A stretch of DNA of 64,000 bases from JANNSX01 sp963741525 (GCA_963741525.1 CAVUIW010000027.1:1-64000), one strand, 5' to 3'; shown: positions 19,296 to 28,903, counted from the stretch's first letter. The notes: generated by a model not told the origin, from the sequence alone. Made by a program: numbers and translations.

Positions 19296-21680
19296 ATGTG
19301 GAAACGATTGAAAAGGGTTCTCGAGCCTGGTGTCGCGGAGACGCTGGTGTTCATTGTGTTGCTGGCGCTGTGGGGGGCCTCGGGCACTTTGATCGAGCGC
19401 AATCGTGCATCGAAAGCACAGGGCCTCGAGGCGGATTGGCGGCGCGAGGCCTCGCTCAAGACAAAAGATCACGCCAAATCGATCGAGCGCGCGTTCTCCC
19501 AAATTTATCAAGGTTTGCGCACGCTTTCGCGGCTGCCGGGCATTCGCCGCATAGATCGCTACGCAACCACCCTGACCGAGGATGCCCGAACCAGCGCTCA
19601 AGAGATTTACAACAATCTCGCCTCCAACGTGGCCGTTTCCGAGGTCTACGTGGTGCCACTCGACTTCGACCCGGATGCACTCGATGCAAAGACGGGCCAA
19701 GCCCAGTTCCCAATCGTCACGTTCGATCAGCTCATCATCGGCCGGACGGCCGAGAGTGGCGGCAAGCGTCAGAACACGCATTCGTCATTGCGGCATGAGG
19801 ACGGTGTTCCTGAAATCGAAATTCACGAGTTTCGCGTCATGCGGGCGCAGATCGCCGAGCTGATGCGCTCGGGCTACGAGCGTGCGGACGGCCTCGATCT
19901 CGATTATCCCATGCTCATCGGTCCAGAGGTCATCACCTGCGACAACACCCGCTACTCGCCGTCGAAGCCCGACGATCGCGACCGCATGGGTCTCGTCTAC
20001 TCGGTGCCGTTCTATGGCGAGGATGGCAGGCTCAGTGGCATCATCTCGGCCGTGCTTTTGACATTGGCCGTGCGCGATATGCTTCCGGGCGGTGCACACG
20101 CGCTCGTAAATTTGGAAACGGCATACCTCGCCGGATCGAAAGACGACGGCCCATGGGCGAACAGCCGAGAGCTGGCACTGGCCGGCAAACCCAACGAAAG
20201 GCTGGTCTACTCGGAAGTGGTCGATCTGAACTTGCCAACGCTCACGGACCGCTGGAAACTTTGGGCCGGGCAGGCAATCTGGCCACTCGCCGCCACGGCC
20301 ATTCTCGGCTCGATGCGCACGGCCGCGCTGCTTCAGCAAGGCGGATCAGCCTTGGGTTTTCTCGCATTGGGGCTGCTCGCGCACGTAATACTCCGGCGCC
20401 ACCAGCAGACGGCAGGGCGGAACGCCGCGCTCGAAATCGAGGTCCAGCACAGAACTCGCGATCTCGATACGGCCCGCAAAGAGGCGGAAGCCGCCAACAG
20501 AGCCAAATCGGATTTCCTCGCCAACATGAGTCACGAGATCCGGACACCGCTCCATGGCATCATCGGCACGATAGAGGTGCTGGATAGGAGCTCCAAGGAC
20601 CTCTCTACAGGGCCGCATCTGTCCACGCTGCGGAGCCTGTCGCGTAGCCTGCTCGACCTCATCAGCGATGTCCTCGACATGTCGAGGATCGAGGCGGGGA
20701 AACTCGAGCTTCGGCCTTCGATCATTGCCCTGGGTGACATCGGCACCGATGCGGTGGAAGCCAACGCTCCACTGGCGCAAGCGAAGGGTGTTTCGCTTAC
20801 CCTGGCGCTCGACCCCGGCTTGCCCGGACGGGTCATCGCCGACGGGCCGCAGCTTCGTCAAGTGCTGATGAACCTCGTTTCGAATGCCGTCAAGTTCACG
20901 GATCATGGCGGCGTCGTCGTGACAGTCCGTGTGCCGCAGGGCAGGCCGCATGGAAAACAAACCGCGATCCTCGAAGTGGCCGATACGGGTTGCGGAATTG
21001 GCGCTGAGGATCAAAAGCGAATTCTCGAGCCATTCTCGCAAGCCTATCCGGGTCAGACAGCCGGCGGCAGCGGCCTCGGCCTGTCGATCGTGCAAGGCAT
21101 TGTCAAAGCAATGGGCGGCCATCTGACGATCCAAAGTGTCGTAGGTAAGGGTAGTACTTTTCGCGTCGAGGTCCCCTGCGAGCGGGCCGATGCCGCCGGC
21201 GATACAGGGTTACCAGCGTCCGGCGCGGCCCTGCTTCCTAGGGGTCTCAACGTTCTTCTCGCCGAGGACAACGCGGTCAACCGGATGGTTGCGGTATTCG
21301 CACTGGAGGACCTGGGTTGTCGCGTGACTCTGGCTGACACCGGCAGCAAGGCCATGGAGCTTGCCAGGACGTGTGATTTCGATCTTGTCCTCATGGACTG
21401 CCGGATGCCTGATATCAGCGGTCTTGATGTCACGGCAGACATTCGCCGGTTTGAGGCCTCGTCTCGCCGCGATCGGCTGCCGATCATCGCGGTCACGGCT
21501 TTTGCACTCACCGAGGATCGCCAGCGCTGCCTTGCCGCGGGAATGGATGGGTTCCTGGCCAAGCCCTTCACCCGGGAGACGCTTTCGGCCGCGATCAACG
21601 AGGTTGTCGCTCGTGGGCCAACGGGTACCGACGAGAAGCTCGGAGCAGGCATTCGCGCAACGGACGTTGCGTCTCTATGA
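19296..21680 (+). CDS. Hybrid sensor histidine kinase with a periplasmic sensor
   Basis: 794-residue membrane kinase. A first transmembrane helix (about residues 14-34) is followed by a periplasmic region of about 270 residues that resembles a Cache-type sensor, then a second hydrophobic helix (about 345-365) and a short coiled coil. The HisKA box has His413 in SHEIRTPLHGIIG; the ATPase domain shows NLVSNAVKFT, ADTGCGIG and GGSGLGLSIV. A C-terminal receiver has Asp701 in VLMDCRMPDISG and Lys in FLAKPFTRET. The ATG at 19296 (MWKRLKRVLEPG) is preferred over an upstream TTG at 19224. It completes the relay with the Hpt and the two regulators. The stimulus is unknown. Confidence 0.92.
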   Translation: MWKRLKRVLEPGVAETLVFIVLLALWGASGTLIERNRASKAQGLEADWRREASLKTKDHAKSIERAFSQIYQGLRTLSRLPGIRRIDRYATTLTEDARTSAQEIYNNLASNVAVSEVYVVPLDFDPDALDAKTGQAQFPIVTFDQLIIGRTAESGGKRQNTHSSLRHEDGVPEIEIHEFRVMRAQIAELMRSGYERADGLDLDYPMLIGPEVITCDNTRYSPSKPDDRDRMGLVYSVPFYGEDGRLSGIISAVLLTLAVRDMLPGGAHALVNLETAYLAGSKDDGPWANSRELALAGKPNERLVYSEVVDLNLPTLTDRWKLWAGQAIWPLAATAILGSMRTAALLQQGGSALGFLALGLLAHVILRRHQQTAGRNAALEIEVQHRTRDLDTARKEAEAANRAKSDFLANMSHEIRTPLHGIIGTIEVLDRSSKDLSTGPHLSTLRSLSRSLLDLISDVLDMSRIEAGKLELRPSIIALGDIGTDAVEANAPLAQAKGVSLTLALDPGLPGRVIADGPQLRQVLMNLVSNAVKFTDHGGVVVTVRVPQGRPHGKQTAILEVADTGCGIGAEDQKRILEPFSQAYPGQTAGGSGLGLSIVQGIVKAMGGHLTIQSVVGKGSTFRVEVPCERADAAGDTGLPASGAALLPRGLNVLLAEDNAVNRMVAVFALEDLGCRVTLADTGSKAMELARTCDFDLVLMDCRMPDISGLDVTADIRRFEASSRRDRLPIIAVTAFALTEDRQRCLAAGMDGFLAKPFTRETLSAAINEVVARGPTGTDEKLGAGIRATDVASL

Positions 21681-21762
21681 ACTGGTCCGGTTCTGAGTGC
21701 CAACGAGATTGAGTAGCCTCGCGGTGAGGTCGTGGATGCGCAGCGAAGCGATCTTCGGGCGC

Positions 21763-23205
21763 GTCCCGGGATGTGGTGTAGGAGGCGGGGCGGCGGCGTT
21801 GCGCGGAAGGAGCCCGTAGGGCGACTGGAGAGCAACGCCGCGTAATGCCCTTTTCCCCAAGTCGTCCACAGCGGCGCCGGGGAAGTCGAGGTCATGGGCC
21901 AACTCGCTGTTGGTTCGGGTTTCCACACTCGAACAGACAGGAACCGAATCCCATGACCATCGACAGAGTGGCAATGAAGGAGCTGCTTGAGAAGGGCTCC
22001 GATCAAGATCTCCTCAGGGAGATGCTGGCCTTCGTCGCCGCGCGCATGATGGACGTCGAGGTCGAAAGCCTCACGGGTGCGGCCCACGGCGAGCGGTCGC
22101 CTGAGCGAACGAACCAGCGCAACGGCTATCGCACGCGCGAGTGGCACACCGGCGTCGGCACCGTGCCGGTGGCAATCCCGAAGCTTCGCAAGAGCACGTA
22201 TTTCCCGTCGTTTCTCGAGCCTCGCCGCTCCGCCGACAAGGCCATGATCGCGGTGATCCAGGAAGCCTACGTGCACGGCGTCTCGACGCGATCCGTCGAC
22301 GATCTGGTCAAGGCGATGGGCATGACCGGCATCTCGAAGAGCCAGGTGTCGCGGCTTTGCGAGGAGATCGACGGCCGCGTCAAGGAGTTCCTCAACCGGC
22401 CGATCGAAGGCTCCTGGCCCTACGTGTGGATCGACGCCACTTACGTGAAGGTGCGTGAAGGCGGCAGGATCGTCTCGGTCGCGACGATAGTGGCTGTCGG
22501 CGTGAATACGGACGGCCGCCGCGAGGTTCTGGGCAAGGCTCTCGGCCCCTCGGAGGCAGAGCCCTTCTGGACGCAGTTCCTTCGCTCCCTGACGGCGCGC
22601 GGGCTTCGCGGCGTCAAGCTCGTCATCTCCGACGCCCACGAAGGCATCAAAGCCGCGGTGAAGAAGGTGTTCCATGCCGGCTGGCAGCGCTGCCGCGTGC
22701 ACTTCATGCGCAACGCCATGGCGCACGCCGGCGTCAAGCAGCGCGCCATGGTCGCCGCCGCCATCCGCACCGCCTTCGTGCAGGAGACCGAGGAAGCCGC
22801 ACGGGCCGAATGGCGCGCCGTCGCCGATCGACTGCGTGCGAAGTTCCGCAAGCTCTCCGAACTCATGGACGGCGCCGAGAACGAGGTGCTCGCCTACATG
22901 GCCTTCCCGAAAAGCCACTGGAGCCAAATCCACTCGACCAATCCCATCGAGCGGCTCAACCGGGAGATCAAGCGGCGCACCAACGTCGTCTCGATCTTCC
23001 CCAACGAGGCCGCGATCGTGCGGCTCGTCGGCGCCATCCTGCTCGAGCAGAACGACGAGTGGGCGGTGAGCCGGCGCTACATGAGCCTGGAAACGCTCGC
23101 CGGCCTCTGCGATGATCCACAGGTCAGCAACAAGGCCATCCCGGCCGCCTGACGCCCGAGCCTCAGCGCTCGGACCATGATCGCTCCTACACCACGAGCC
23201 GGGGC
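21763..23205 (+). mobile_element. IS256-family insertion sequence
   Basis: Element around an intact transposase. Imperfect inverted ends share GTGGTGTAGGAG (21773-21784) and GCTCCTACACCAC (23183-23195). It sits between the kinase gene and the multihaem locus, dividing the island into a regulatory and an electron-transfer half. Exact ends are approximate. Confidence 0.75.
21953..23152 (+). CDS. IS256-family transposase
   Basis: Intact 399-residue DDE mutator-type transposase. The start at 21953 (MTIDRVAMKELLEKG) follows an AACAGACAGGAACC leader. Family motifs are ERTNQRNGYRTREWHTGVG, VWIDATYVKVREGG (first Asp), VKLVISDAHEGIKAA (second Asp), WQRCRVHFMRNAMAH (C-x2-H block) and STNPIERLNREIKRRTNVV (catalytic Glu). 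No frame break, so the element may be active. Confidence 0.95.
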   Translation: MTIDRVAMKELLEKGSDQDLLREMLAFVAARMMDVEVESLTGAAHGERSPERTNQRNGYRTREWHTGVGTVPVAIPKLRKSTYFPSFLEPRRSADKAMIAVIQEAYVHGVSTRSVDDLVKAMGMTGISKSQVSRLCEEIDGRVKEFLNRPIEGSWPYVWIDATYVKVREGGRIVSVATIVAVGVNTDGRREVLGKALGPSEAEPFWTQFLRSLTARGLRGVKLVISDAHEGIKAAVKKVFHAGWQRCRVHFMRNAMAHAGVKQRAMVAAAIRTAFVQETEEAARAEWRAVADRLRAKFRKLSELMDGAENEVLAYMAFPKSHWSQIHSTNPIERLNREIKRRTNVVSIFPNEAAIVRLVGAILLEQNDEWAVSRRYMSLETLAGLCDDPQVSNKAIPAA

Positions 23206-23698
23206 ACTACCTGGGCTTACGCCAAGGCCGCCCCGCAAACTGTAAACGTGTGAACGGGTCAGCGCACACGTTGCGTCTCCTTGCTGCGATAGAGCGCAGT
23301 CAAGTACTCCACCGCCTTGCGCTTCAGCTTCGAAACCCCCCGCAGGGCCGCTGGATGACCGTACTCAGCCTGCAGCGGTCGAAGCGCAGAGCCACCAGCC
23401 AAGCACTGGGTCGCGCCCCCCCAAAAGTGCCACGGTGTCCGGCTTGACGGCAATCGTGAAAACGTCGAAGGCACCAACACGGCGCCAAAGAAACTCACGT
23501 CATAGTCCGCCGTCCGATGGTGCGCAAAAGCGCTGTCAAATGCGGGCTGAATGAGGTGATCACTGGACCGTTTGTTGACTCGATTTGAACTATTGTCAGA
23601 ATAACAAATGCATATAGGCAATTATGCGATCGGCGCGCCGCGCGCGCGGACAGTGCCACGGAAAACACCACAGCAAACTGTTCATTGACAAGAAGAGA
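23206..23698. other. Intergenic stretch, no convincing gene
   Basis: About 490 bp. A minus-strand open frame (23259-23621) ends with a basic helical segment (SKLKRKAVEYLTALYRSKE) but has no recognisable domain. The part at 23580-23640 is AT-rich. It may hold remains of an older gene. Confidence 0.35.
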
Positions 23699-25039
23699 TT
23701 AGGCCGTGCCGCGCTTGGTTTCGATCTCGATGCCCATGCTGCGGAGGAACTCCGTCGGCAAGATGCCGCCAGCGCAAACAATGACCATATCATTGCGAAG
23801 GGCAAATGCCCCGCCGGCTCGCGTGAGAATGACCCGGTGTGCCTCGATGGCCTTGACCTGCGTGTCGAGGTGGAGACGCAGTCTCTGCGCCCGCACGAGC
23901 GCCTCGACGGCCGAGCGGTTCTTTGGTTTCGCACGTCCTATCGCCGCGCCACGATAGGCAAGCGTGACATCCGTGCCCGGCTCGCTGGCGATCGCGGCAG
24001 CAGCTTCGAGCGCGCTGTCGCCGCCTCCGACGACAAGAACGGCCCGACCCCTGTACTGCTCGGCATCGATGAGCCGGTAGACGACCTTCGGCAGGTGCTC
24101 ACCGGGAACATCGAGCTTACGGGGTGTGCCGCGGCGGCCAATGGCGAGCAGGACGGAACCAGTCCGGTAGACGCCGGAGCAGGTCCGCACCTCGAACCCT
24201 TTGCTCATCGCGGACACGGCTTGCACACGCTCGCCGAACCTGATGTTGAGTTGCATCTTTCCCTTGATGTGGCTCCAAAGCTTAAGCAGCGCCTCCTTGC
24301 TCGTCTCGCGCAGCCGGACATTGCCGATCCCTGGCAGACGCACGGGCCTTGTCATGACGATCTTGCCTCTGGGAAAGTGCGCCACGGTCCCACCGAGGCT
24401 GTCCTGCTCGATGGTCAGGTACCTCAGTCTCTGCTCCTTCGCGGCGAGGCTTGCCGCGATGCCAGCAGGGCCGCTGCCGACGATCAGAACATCGAGGGGA
24501 AGCGCAGGAACCGGCCGTCGACCTCGAATCGCCTCGACCGCTTGCCGCCCTTGCTCGACGGCATTGGAAATCAGACCCATGCCGCCGAGCTCACCGGCAA
24601 TGTAAATGCCGGGAACGTTGGTCTGGAAATCGGGCCCGACCACGGGGAGATCGACGCCCCGCTTCTCGGTGCCGAAGACGAGTGAGATCGCATCGAACGG
24701 GCATGCGGTCTTGCAGGCGCCATGGCCGATGCATTTTGTCGGCTCGACGAGTTCCGCCTTACCTTGGATGATGCCGAGCACACCCCCTTCCGGGCAGGCG
24801 GCTACGCATGCTCCGCATCCCATGCACCGGCCGTAGTCAATGACCGGGTGAAGGGACGGGGGTTCGGTCAGGCCGGCCTCGACGGCCTCTTCTCGCGTCG
24901 ATCGCACATGCCGCTCGCGATGCCGCCGCAACGCGGTCAATGCCAGGACAGTGCCGCCGAGCGCCGCGGCGTAAAGGCCAAGCATCGGATCAAAACCGGT
25001 CATCGACAACACCAGTGCCCACGACGCAACTACACTCAA
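23699..25039 (-). CDS. Membrane-anchored ferredoxin-fused FAD/NAD(P) oxidoreductase
   Basis: 446 residues with three parts. An N-terminal hydrophobic segment (about 15-37, MLGLYAAALGGTVLALTALR) anchors it. Residues about 68-110 form a two-cluster ferredoxin domain: CMGCGACVAACP is a full 4Fe-4S motif, but the second site reads CIGHGACKTACP, with His where the second Cys is expected. Residues about 155-446 are a thioredoxin-reductase-like flavoprotein (VLIVGSGPAGIAASLA; ALVVGGGDSALEAAAA for NAD(P)H; IVCAGGILPTEFLR). The TTG start at 25037-25039 overlaps the stop of the CcmI-like gene by a TTGA. It could exchange electrons between NAD(P)H, ferredoxin-type clusters and the membrane cytochromes nearby; direction unknown. 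Confidence 0.85.
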   Translation of the reverse strand: MSVVASWALVLSMTGFDPMLGLYAAALGGTVLALTALRRHRERHVRSTREEAVEAGLTEPPSLHPVIDYGRCMGCGACVAACPEGGVLGIIQGKAELVEPTKCIGHGACKTACPFDAISLVFGTEKRGVDLPVVGPDFQTNVPGIYIAGELGGMGLISNAVEQGRQAVEAIRGRRPVPALPLDVLIVGSGPAGIAASLAAKEQRLRYLTIEQDSLGGTVAHFPRGKIVMTRPVRLPGIGNVRLRETSKEALLKLWSHIKGKMQLNIRFGERVQAVSAMSKGFEVRTCSGVYRTGSVLLAIGRRGTPRKLDVPGEHLPKVVYRLIDAEQYRGRAVLVVGGGDSALEAAAAIASEPGTDVTLAYRGAAIGRAKPKNRSAVEALVRAQRLRLHLDTQVKAIEAHRVILTRAGGAFALRNDMVIVCAGGILPTEFLRSMGIEIETKRGTA

Positions 25040-25917
25040 GGCACGCCAAGCTCCCGGGCCGCAGCGTCCAGACGCATGAGCACGTCGGACTCACCCGCGA
25101 AGGCTTGCCTCGCGGCAGTGAGGTCCTTTGCGGCCGTCTCCGGCTGACCAAGCACCATGCGTGAACGTATCAGCTTGATCCAACCAGCCTCATCGTGCGG
25201 CGACTCTGCGAGCTTGAGGGCGAGTCCGTCCACCATACCGCTGATCATGGCCTGCCGATCCGCATCCGGCATTTCCTGTGCGGCGGCGACGTCAGCTGCG
25301 GTCGGCCCCTTGCCGCTGCCGGCGGCTTGCGTGGCCTCGTCGCGCGCCGCAATCAACTCCGCGTTGCCCGGTTCGAGAGCAATGGCGCGATCATAGGCTT
25401 CGACCGCATCGGCAAACCGGTCCGTATGAAAATACGACCAGCCGAGCATGCGCCAGCCCGCGATGTCGCTGGGCTCGCGCTCCATTCGGGCGGCAAGCTT
25501 GGAGATCATTGTCGTGACATCGGCAAGTCCCTCGGCTGTCGAAGGGACTGGAGACATCGGGGGTGAGGCCGCTGGACTGTCGTTGCTGGCGGCAAAGGCG
25601 CGGAGGCGATCATAGGTCTCCGCCATGCCGCCGTCGCTATTAACCATGTCTGCATTCGTCGGCAACGTAACCGCCAATTCCGATTGCCTCGGCGCGGTGC
25701 CGCCGGCGAATGCAGCCGCCGCGAGTGCCACGAGCGCGGCAAGCAACAGCGCTTGCCAGCGCGCCTTGCCTGCTTGGAGGAGCAATGGCGCGATCTTCTC
25801 GTCCGCCGAGGAAGACTTTCCCCGTCCCGCTGACATGGTCAGAACCGTGTCGGCAACCCAAAGGGTGAGCGTGGCGGTTGATAGCGCAATCAAGGCTCCC
25901 AACAATGTATCGGTCAT
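25036..25917 (-). CDS. CcmI/CycH-like cytochrome c biogenesis TPR protein
   Basis: 293 residues from the ATG at 25917, which has GGAGAG just upstream. Two transmembrane helices (about 5-25 and 55-75) are followed by a periplasmic TPR domain (AGWRMLGWSYFHTDRFADAV, EAYDRAIALEPGNAEL), the layout of CcmI/CycH, which chaperones apocytochrome c for haem ligation. It is coupled to the ferredoxin-fused oxidoreductase and divergent from genes with 45 CXXCH motifs, so a dedicated maturation helper for those cytochromes is likely. No other ccm gene is present here, so the host Ccm machinery would be needed. Confidence 0.75.
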   Translation of the reverse strand: MTDTLLGALIALSTATLTLWVADTVLTMSAGRGKSSSADEKIAPLLLQAGKARWQALLLAALVALAAAAFAGGTAPRQSELAVTLPTNADMVNSDGGMAETYDRLRAFAASNDSPAASPPMSPVPSTAEGLADVTTMISKLAARMEREPSDIAGWRMLGWSYFHTDRFADAVEAYDRAIALEPGNAELIAARDEATQAAGSGKGPTAADVAAAQEMPDADRQAMISGMVDGLALKLAESPHDEAGWIKLIRSRMVLGQPETAAKDLTAARQAFAGESDVLMRLDAAARELGVP

Positions 25918-26241
25918 GGCTCTCTCCACACGATATACAGCGACGCGCATACGTGAGCACCACGGTCGTATTGTGGCATTGCGAGCGAGAGATCTTGCGC
26001 TTGCGTGGTCGCGTCGCGCGGATGAAGAAAATGCACGGCCCGAACGGATGCGAGCGCCGGATATTCCCGCGACTATTCGCTGCCGGGCCTAGCGCAACCA
26101 TCGAGGCGAACGCCCCAAAAGAGTCTCATTGATCTTGCCTGAAGAGCCACTCAGAATTTCGAGCGGGCAAGCACTTCAGAACGCCGGTGACATGATGGTT
26201 TGGGTTCGCCTGACATCGGCACCAGCGGTGGTCAAAGGTGA
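25918..26241. promoter_or_regulatory. Divergent intergenic region of the cytochrome locus
   Basis: 324 bp between the divergently transcribed CcmI-like and b-type cytochrome genes; it must hold both promoters. No specific operator or box could be assigned by eye. Confidence 0.35.
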
Positions 26242-27213
26242 ATGCGCATGCGGCGTGTGGCCCAGCCTCGGATAGAGCCGGTTCTGCTCGATCGCCCTTT
26301 GCCGGCAGCCGGCATGCCGTTGCAGCGCCGGTCCGAGGTCGAGCCTCGTCGAGCGAGCACGCGCTCCGCGGAGCGCGCAAGGCGATCTGGTTTGCCCTAT
26401 CTGCTCCTGGTGTTGTTGGCTGTCTTGGCCGCCGGCTGGGCGGCACGATCCCGTCAGCTCATCAATCCCGAGCATGGCATCGGCTATGGCCTTGGCATCG
26501 CCGCCGGTGTCATGCTGCTTACCGTTCTGCTCTATCCGTTCCGAAAGCGGTCAGGCCGCCTGCTGCGCTTCGGCACGGTTGGCGGCTGGTTCCGCCTGCA
26601 CATGTCGCTGGGACTGACGACGCCGGCGCTCGTGCTGCTGCACAGCAATTTCGAGGGCGGCGCGCTCAATAGCAATGTCGCTCTGGGTGCGCTGCTGATT
26701 GTCGCCGTGAGCGGGCTCGTCGGACGCTATCTCTACAGCCGGATTCACAGGGGCCTCTACGGCGCCAAGGCAAATGCCGCCGAGTACCTCGCCGAGGCGT
26801 CCCGCATGCGACAGGCGCTCAGCATCGACACGGGCGGAGCCGTCGGCAGTTGGGACGCGCTTCGCAATCTCGAGCAACGTGCGTTCGCGGTTCCTCGATC
26901 CACAGTGGCGCGCATGTGGCACGCCCACCGCACGCGCCGAAGCTGCCAGCGCGTCGAGCGCAAGCTCATCAGAGAGTGCAGCGAGGCGATCACCAGGTTG
27001 GCTCGCGCGCAAGGCTGGCCGCGCAGCTCCGAGCGGCACCACAGGCAGCTCATGGCGGGCCATATCAGGTCCTACTTCGCCTCGATCAACCGTGTCGCCG
27101 CACTCGCCTTGTTCGAGCGGTTGTTCGGGCTCTGGCACGTGCTCCATGTGCCGCTCTTCATCGTGCTCATCGGCGCCGTGATCATGCATGTCATCGCTGT
27201 TCACCTGTACTGA
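26242..27213 (+). CDS. Polytopic membrane protein, probable b-type cytochrome
   Basis: 323 residues with a basic cytoplasmic N-terminus and about five transmembrane helices (about 50-70, 78-99, 117-137, 145-165, 297-320). Histidines sit inside or at the ends of helices: RLHMSLG and LLHSNF in the third helix, and WHVLHVPLF and MHVIAVHLY in the last, which would suit coordination of one or two b haems. Two adjacent ATG codons (26242 and 26248) follow AAAGGTG. The stop is 3 bp before the 18-haem cytochrome gene, so the two are coupled. Likely the inner-membrane entry or exit point for electrons; no named family was recognised. Confidence 0.65.
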   Translation: MRMRRVAQPRIEPVLLDRPLPAAGMPLQRRSEVEPRRASTRSAERARRSGLPYLLLVLLAVLAAGWAARSRQLINPEHGIGYGLGIAAGVMLLTVLLYPFRKRSGRLLRFGTVGGWFRLHMSLGLTTPALVLLHSNFEGGALNSNVALGALLIVAVSGLVGRYLYSRIHRGLYGAKANAAEYLAEASRMRQALSIDTGGAVGSWDALRNLEQRAFAVPRSTVARMWHAHRTRRSCQRVERKLIRECSEAITRLARAQGWPRSSERHHRQLMAGHIRSYFASINRVAALALFERLFGLWHVLHVPLFIVLIGAVIMHVIAVHLY

Positions 27214-27216
27214 CCG

Positions 27217-28593
27217 ATGCAGCTGCGCCCGGCAACATTTTTTCTGGCCGTTGTTGCGGCAGTCGCCGTGCTGACGCTCTCCCTCTACCAGCTGGCGCAA
27301 AGCCAGACGCTGTTCGAAAAACTCGTCATGCCTGGCGAGCTAATCGAGGGTCACGCCAAGCTCGAGGCCACGTGCGATAGCTGCCACGTTGCCTTCGAGA
27401 AGGGGTCGCAGCCGGCGCTATGCCTCAAATGCCATGAGGACGTCGCCATCGACTTTGCAAAGAAGTTGGGCTTTCACGGCCGTGCCCCCGAGGTCAAGGA
27501 CCAGCCCTGCAAAACCTGCCATACTGATCACGTTGGGCGCGACGCCAAGATCGCCGTGCTCGACCGGGAGACGTTCAAGCACGAGCTCACGGATTTTCTG
27601 CTGAAGGGTAAGCACGCGTCGGTGAAATGCGAGTCCTGTCACCTACCAGACGTGAAGTTCCGCAAAGCGCCGTCTGCGTGCATCGATTGTCATCGCAAGG
27701 ACGACAAGCACAAGGGCAATCTCGGCACCAAGTGCGAGACCTGCCATGACGCGTCCGGCTGGACGCGGGTAGCGCGTTTCGATCATTCGAAGACCGCATT
27801 TCCGCTTGCGGGCGCTCACACGAAGGTCAAATGCGCCGCTTGCCATGCCGGCGAGAAGTACAAGGGCGTGCCGACGGACTGCGCCGGGTGCCACAAGAAG
27901 GACGACGTGCACAAAGGCCGGCTCGGCGCTGACTGCGCGCAATGCCACTCGGTGACACGCTGGTCCGGCGCCAAGTTCGATCATGATCGCCGGACGAAAT
28001 TTCCATTGCGTGGCCAGCACGCCAAGATCACGTGCGCGCAGTGCCATGGCGAAGGCGCGGCCAGGAAGGTCAAGTCGGCCTGCGTCGCTTGCCACAAGAA
28101 GGATGACGCACACGCGGGCCAGCTCGGGCCGCGCTGCGAAAACTGCCATCGCGAGACAAGTTGGAAATCCGGCGTCACCTTCGACCACGCCAAGACGCGC
28201 TTCCCCTTGCGCGGCCTGCATGTCGACGTCGCCTGCAAGGCCTGTCACAAGTCGACGGCCTACAAAGAGGCACCGATCGACTGTGCCGGTTGTCATGCCG
28301 ACCCCTTGCATGAGGGCCGGCTTGGTGCTCAGTGCGAGCAATGCCACAGCACGAAAGGCTGGCCGTTCTTCAAGTTCGACCATGATGTCGCAACAGCGTT
28401 TCCGCTGAAGGGTGCTCACAGCCGAATTCAGTGCCACGACTGTCATTCCGCGCCACAGCCAGCCTCGCTCGTGCTGCCGACCGACTGCTATGCCTGCCAC
28501 GCAGCCGATGATGTGCATCGAGGTGAGTTCGGGCGGCGCTGTGAGCGTTGCCATACGCCGAAGTCATTCAAGGACGTGCGACAGCTGCAGTAG
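27217..28593 (+). CDS. Multihaem cytochrome c with 18 CXXCH motifs
   Basis: 458 residues. The N-terminus (FFLAVVAAVAVLTLSLYQLA) is hydrophobic without a clear cleavage site, so it may be an uncleaved anchor facing the periplasm. Eighteen CXXCH haem-binding motifs follow (from CDSCH at about 53 to CERCH at about 444). From about residue 130 the protein is a series of trihaem modules of about 75 residues: CXXCH, CXXCHKKDDxH, CXXCH, then FDH and FPLxGxH. Each module has three extra histidines, enough for bis-His ligation of every haem. It directly follows the b-type cytochrome gene and precedes the 27-haem protein. The expected role is periplasmic electron transfer. Confidence 0.93.
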   Translation: MQLRPATFFLAVVAAVAVLTLSLYQLAQSQTLFEKLVMPGELIEGHAKLEATCDSCHVAFEKGSQPALCLKCHEDVAIDFAKKLGFHGRAPEVKDQPCKTCHTDHVGRDAKIAVLDRETFKHELTDFLLKGKHASVKCESCHLPDVKFRKAPSACIDCHRKDDKHKGNLGTKCETCHDASGWTRVARFDHSKTAFPLAGAHTKVKCAACHAGEKYKGVPTDCAGCHKKDDVHKGRLGADCAQCHSVTRWSGAKFDHDRRTKFPLRGQHAKITCAQCHGEGAARKVKSACVACHKKDDAHAGQLGPRCENCHRETSWKSGVTFDHAKTRFPLRGLHVDVACKACHKSTAYKEAPIDCAGCHADPLHEGRLGAQCEQCHSTKGWPFFKFDHDVATAFPLKGAHSRIQCHDCHSAPQPASLVLPTDCYACHAADDVHRGEFGRRCERCHTPKSFKDVRQLQ

Positions 28594-28903
28594 CTGCGAC
28601 ACCTTGGCAATCAAGTAGATTGCGAATCTTCCGTTGCAGCCGGAATTGAGCGTATGGCTGATCCGTTTCTGATTGGCAGGTCACTCGCTGGTTCTCAATT
28701 CGCGCTGGCACCAGCGATCGATATAGGGCCCTATCTTGGTATGAGCATGCTTGATTCAATTCATCGCAAGCTGCTTGAGAAACATCCAAGGGCATGCCTC
28801 GCTGAAGACTAACTTTGCTGTCTAAGTCGTGACTTGGGAAAGAGCGGCCCTGGGGAGGGCCACACTGCTGAGCTGGCTGCTCTGCAGGGGGATATCGCAG
28901 GCG
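28594..28903. other. Intergenic region between the two multihaem genes
   Basis: 310 bp. It contains a possible small hairpin GGCCCTGGGGAGGGCC near 28848-28863 and no convincing gene. The frame of the next protein is open upstream to 28829, but no signal peptide would be formed from that start. Confidence 0.4.

Noticed and set aside
21053..22933. 626-residue minus-strand open frame over the kinase end and the IS256 element
   Set aside because: Its translation has no recognisable domain and lies over two well-supported plus-strand genes; a GC-rich shadow.
23259..23621. Minus-strand open frame possibly of HEPN type
   Set aside because: A faint resemblance over about 15 residues only; no catalytic motif or partner gene.
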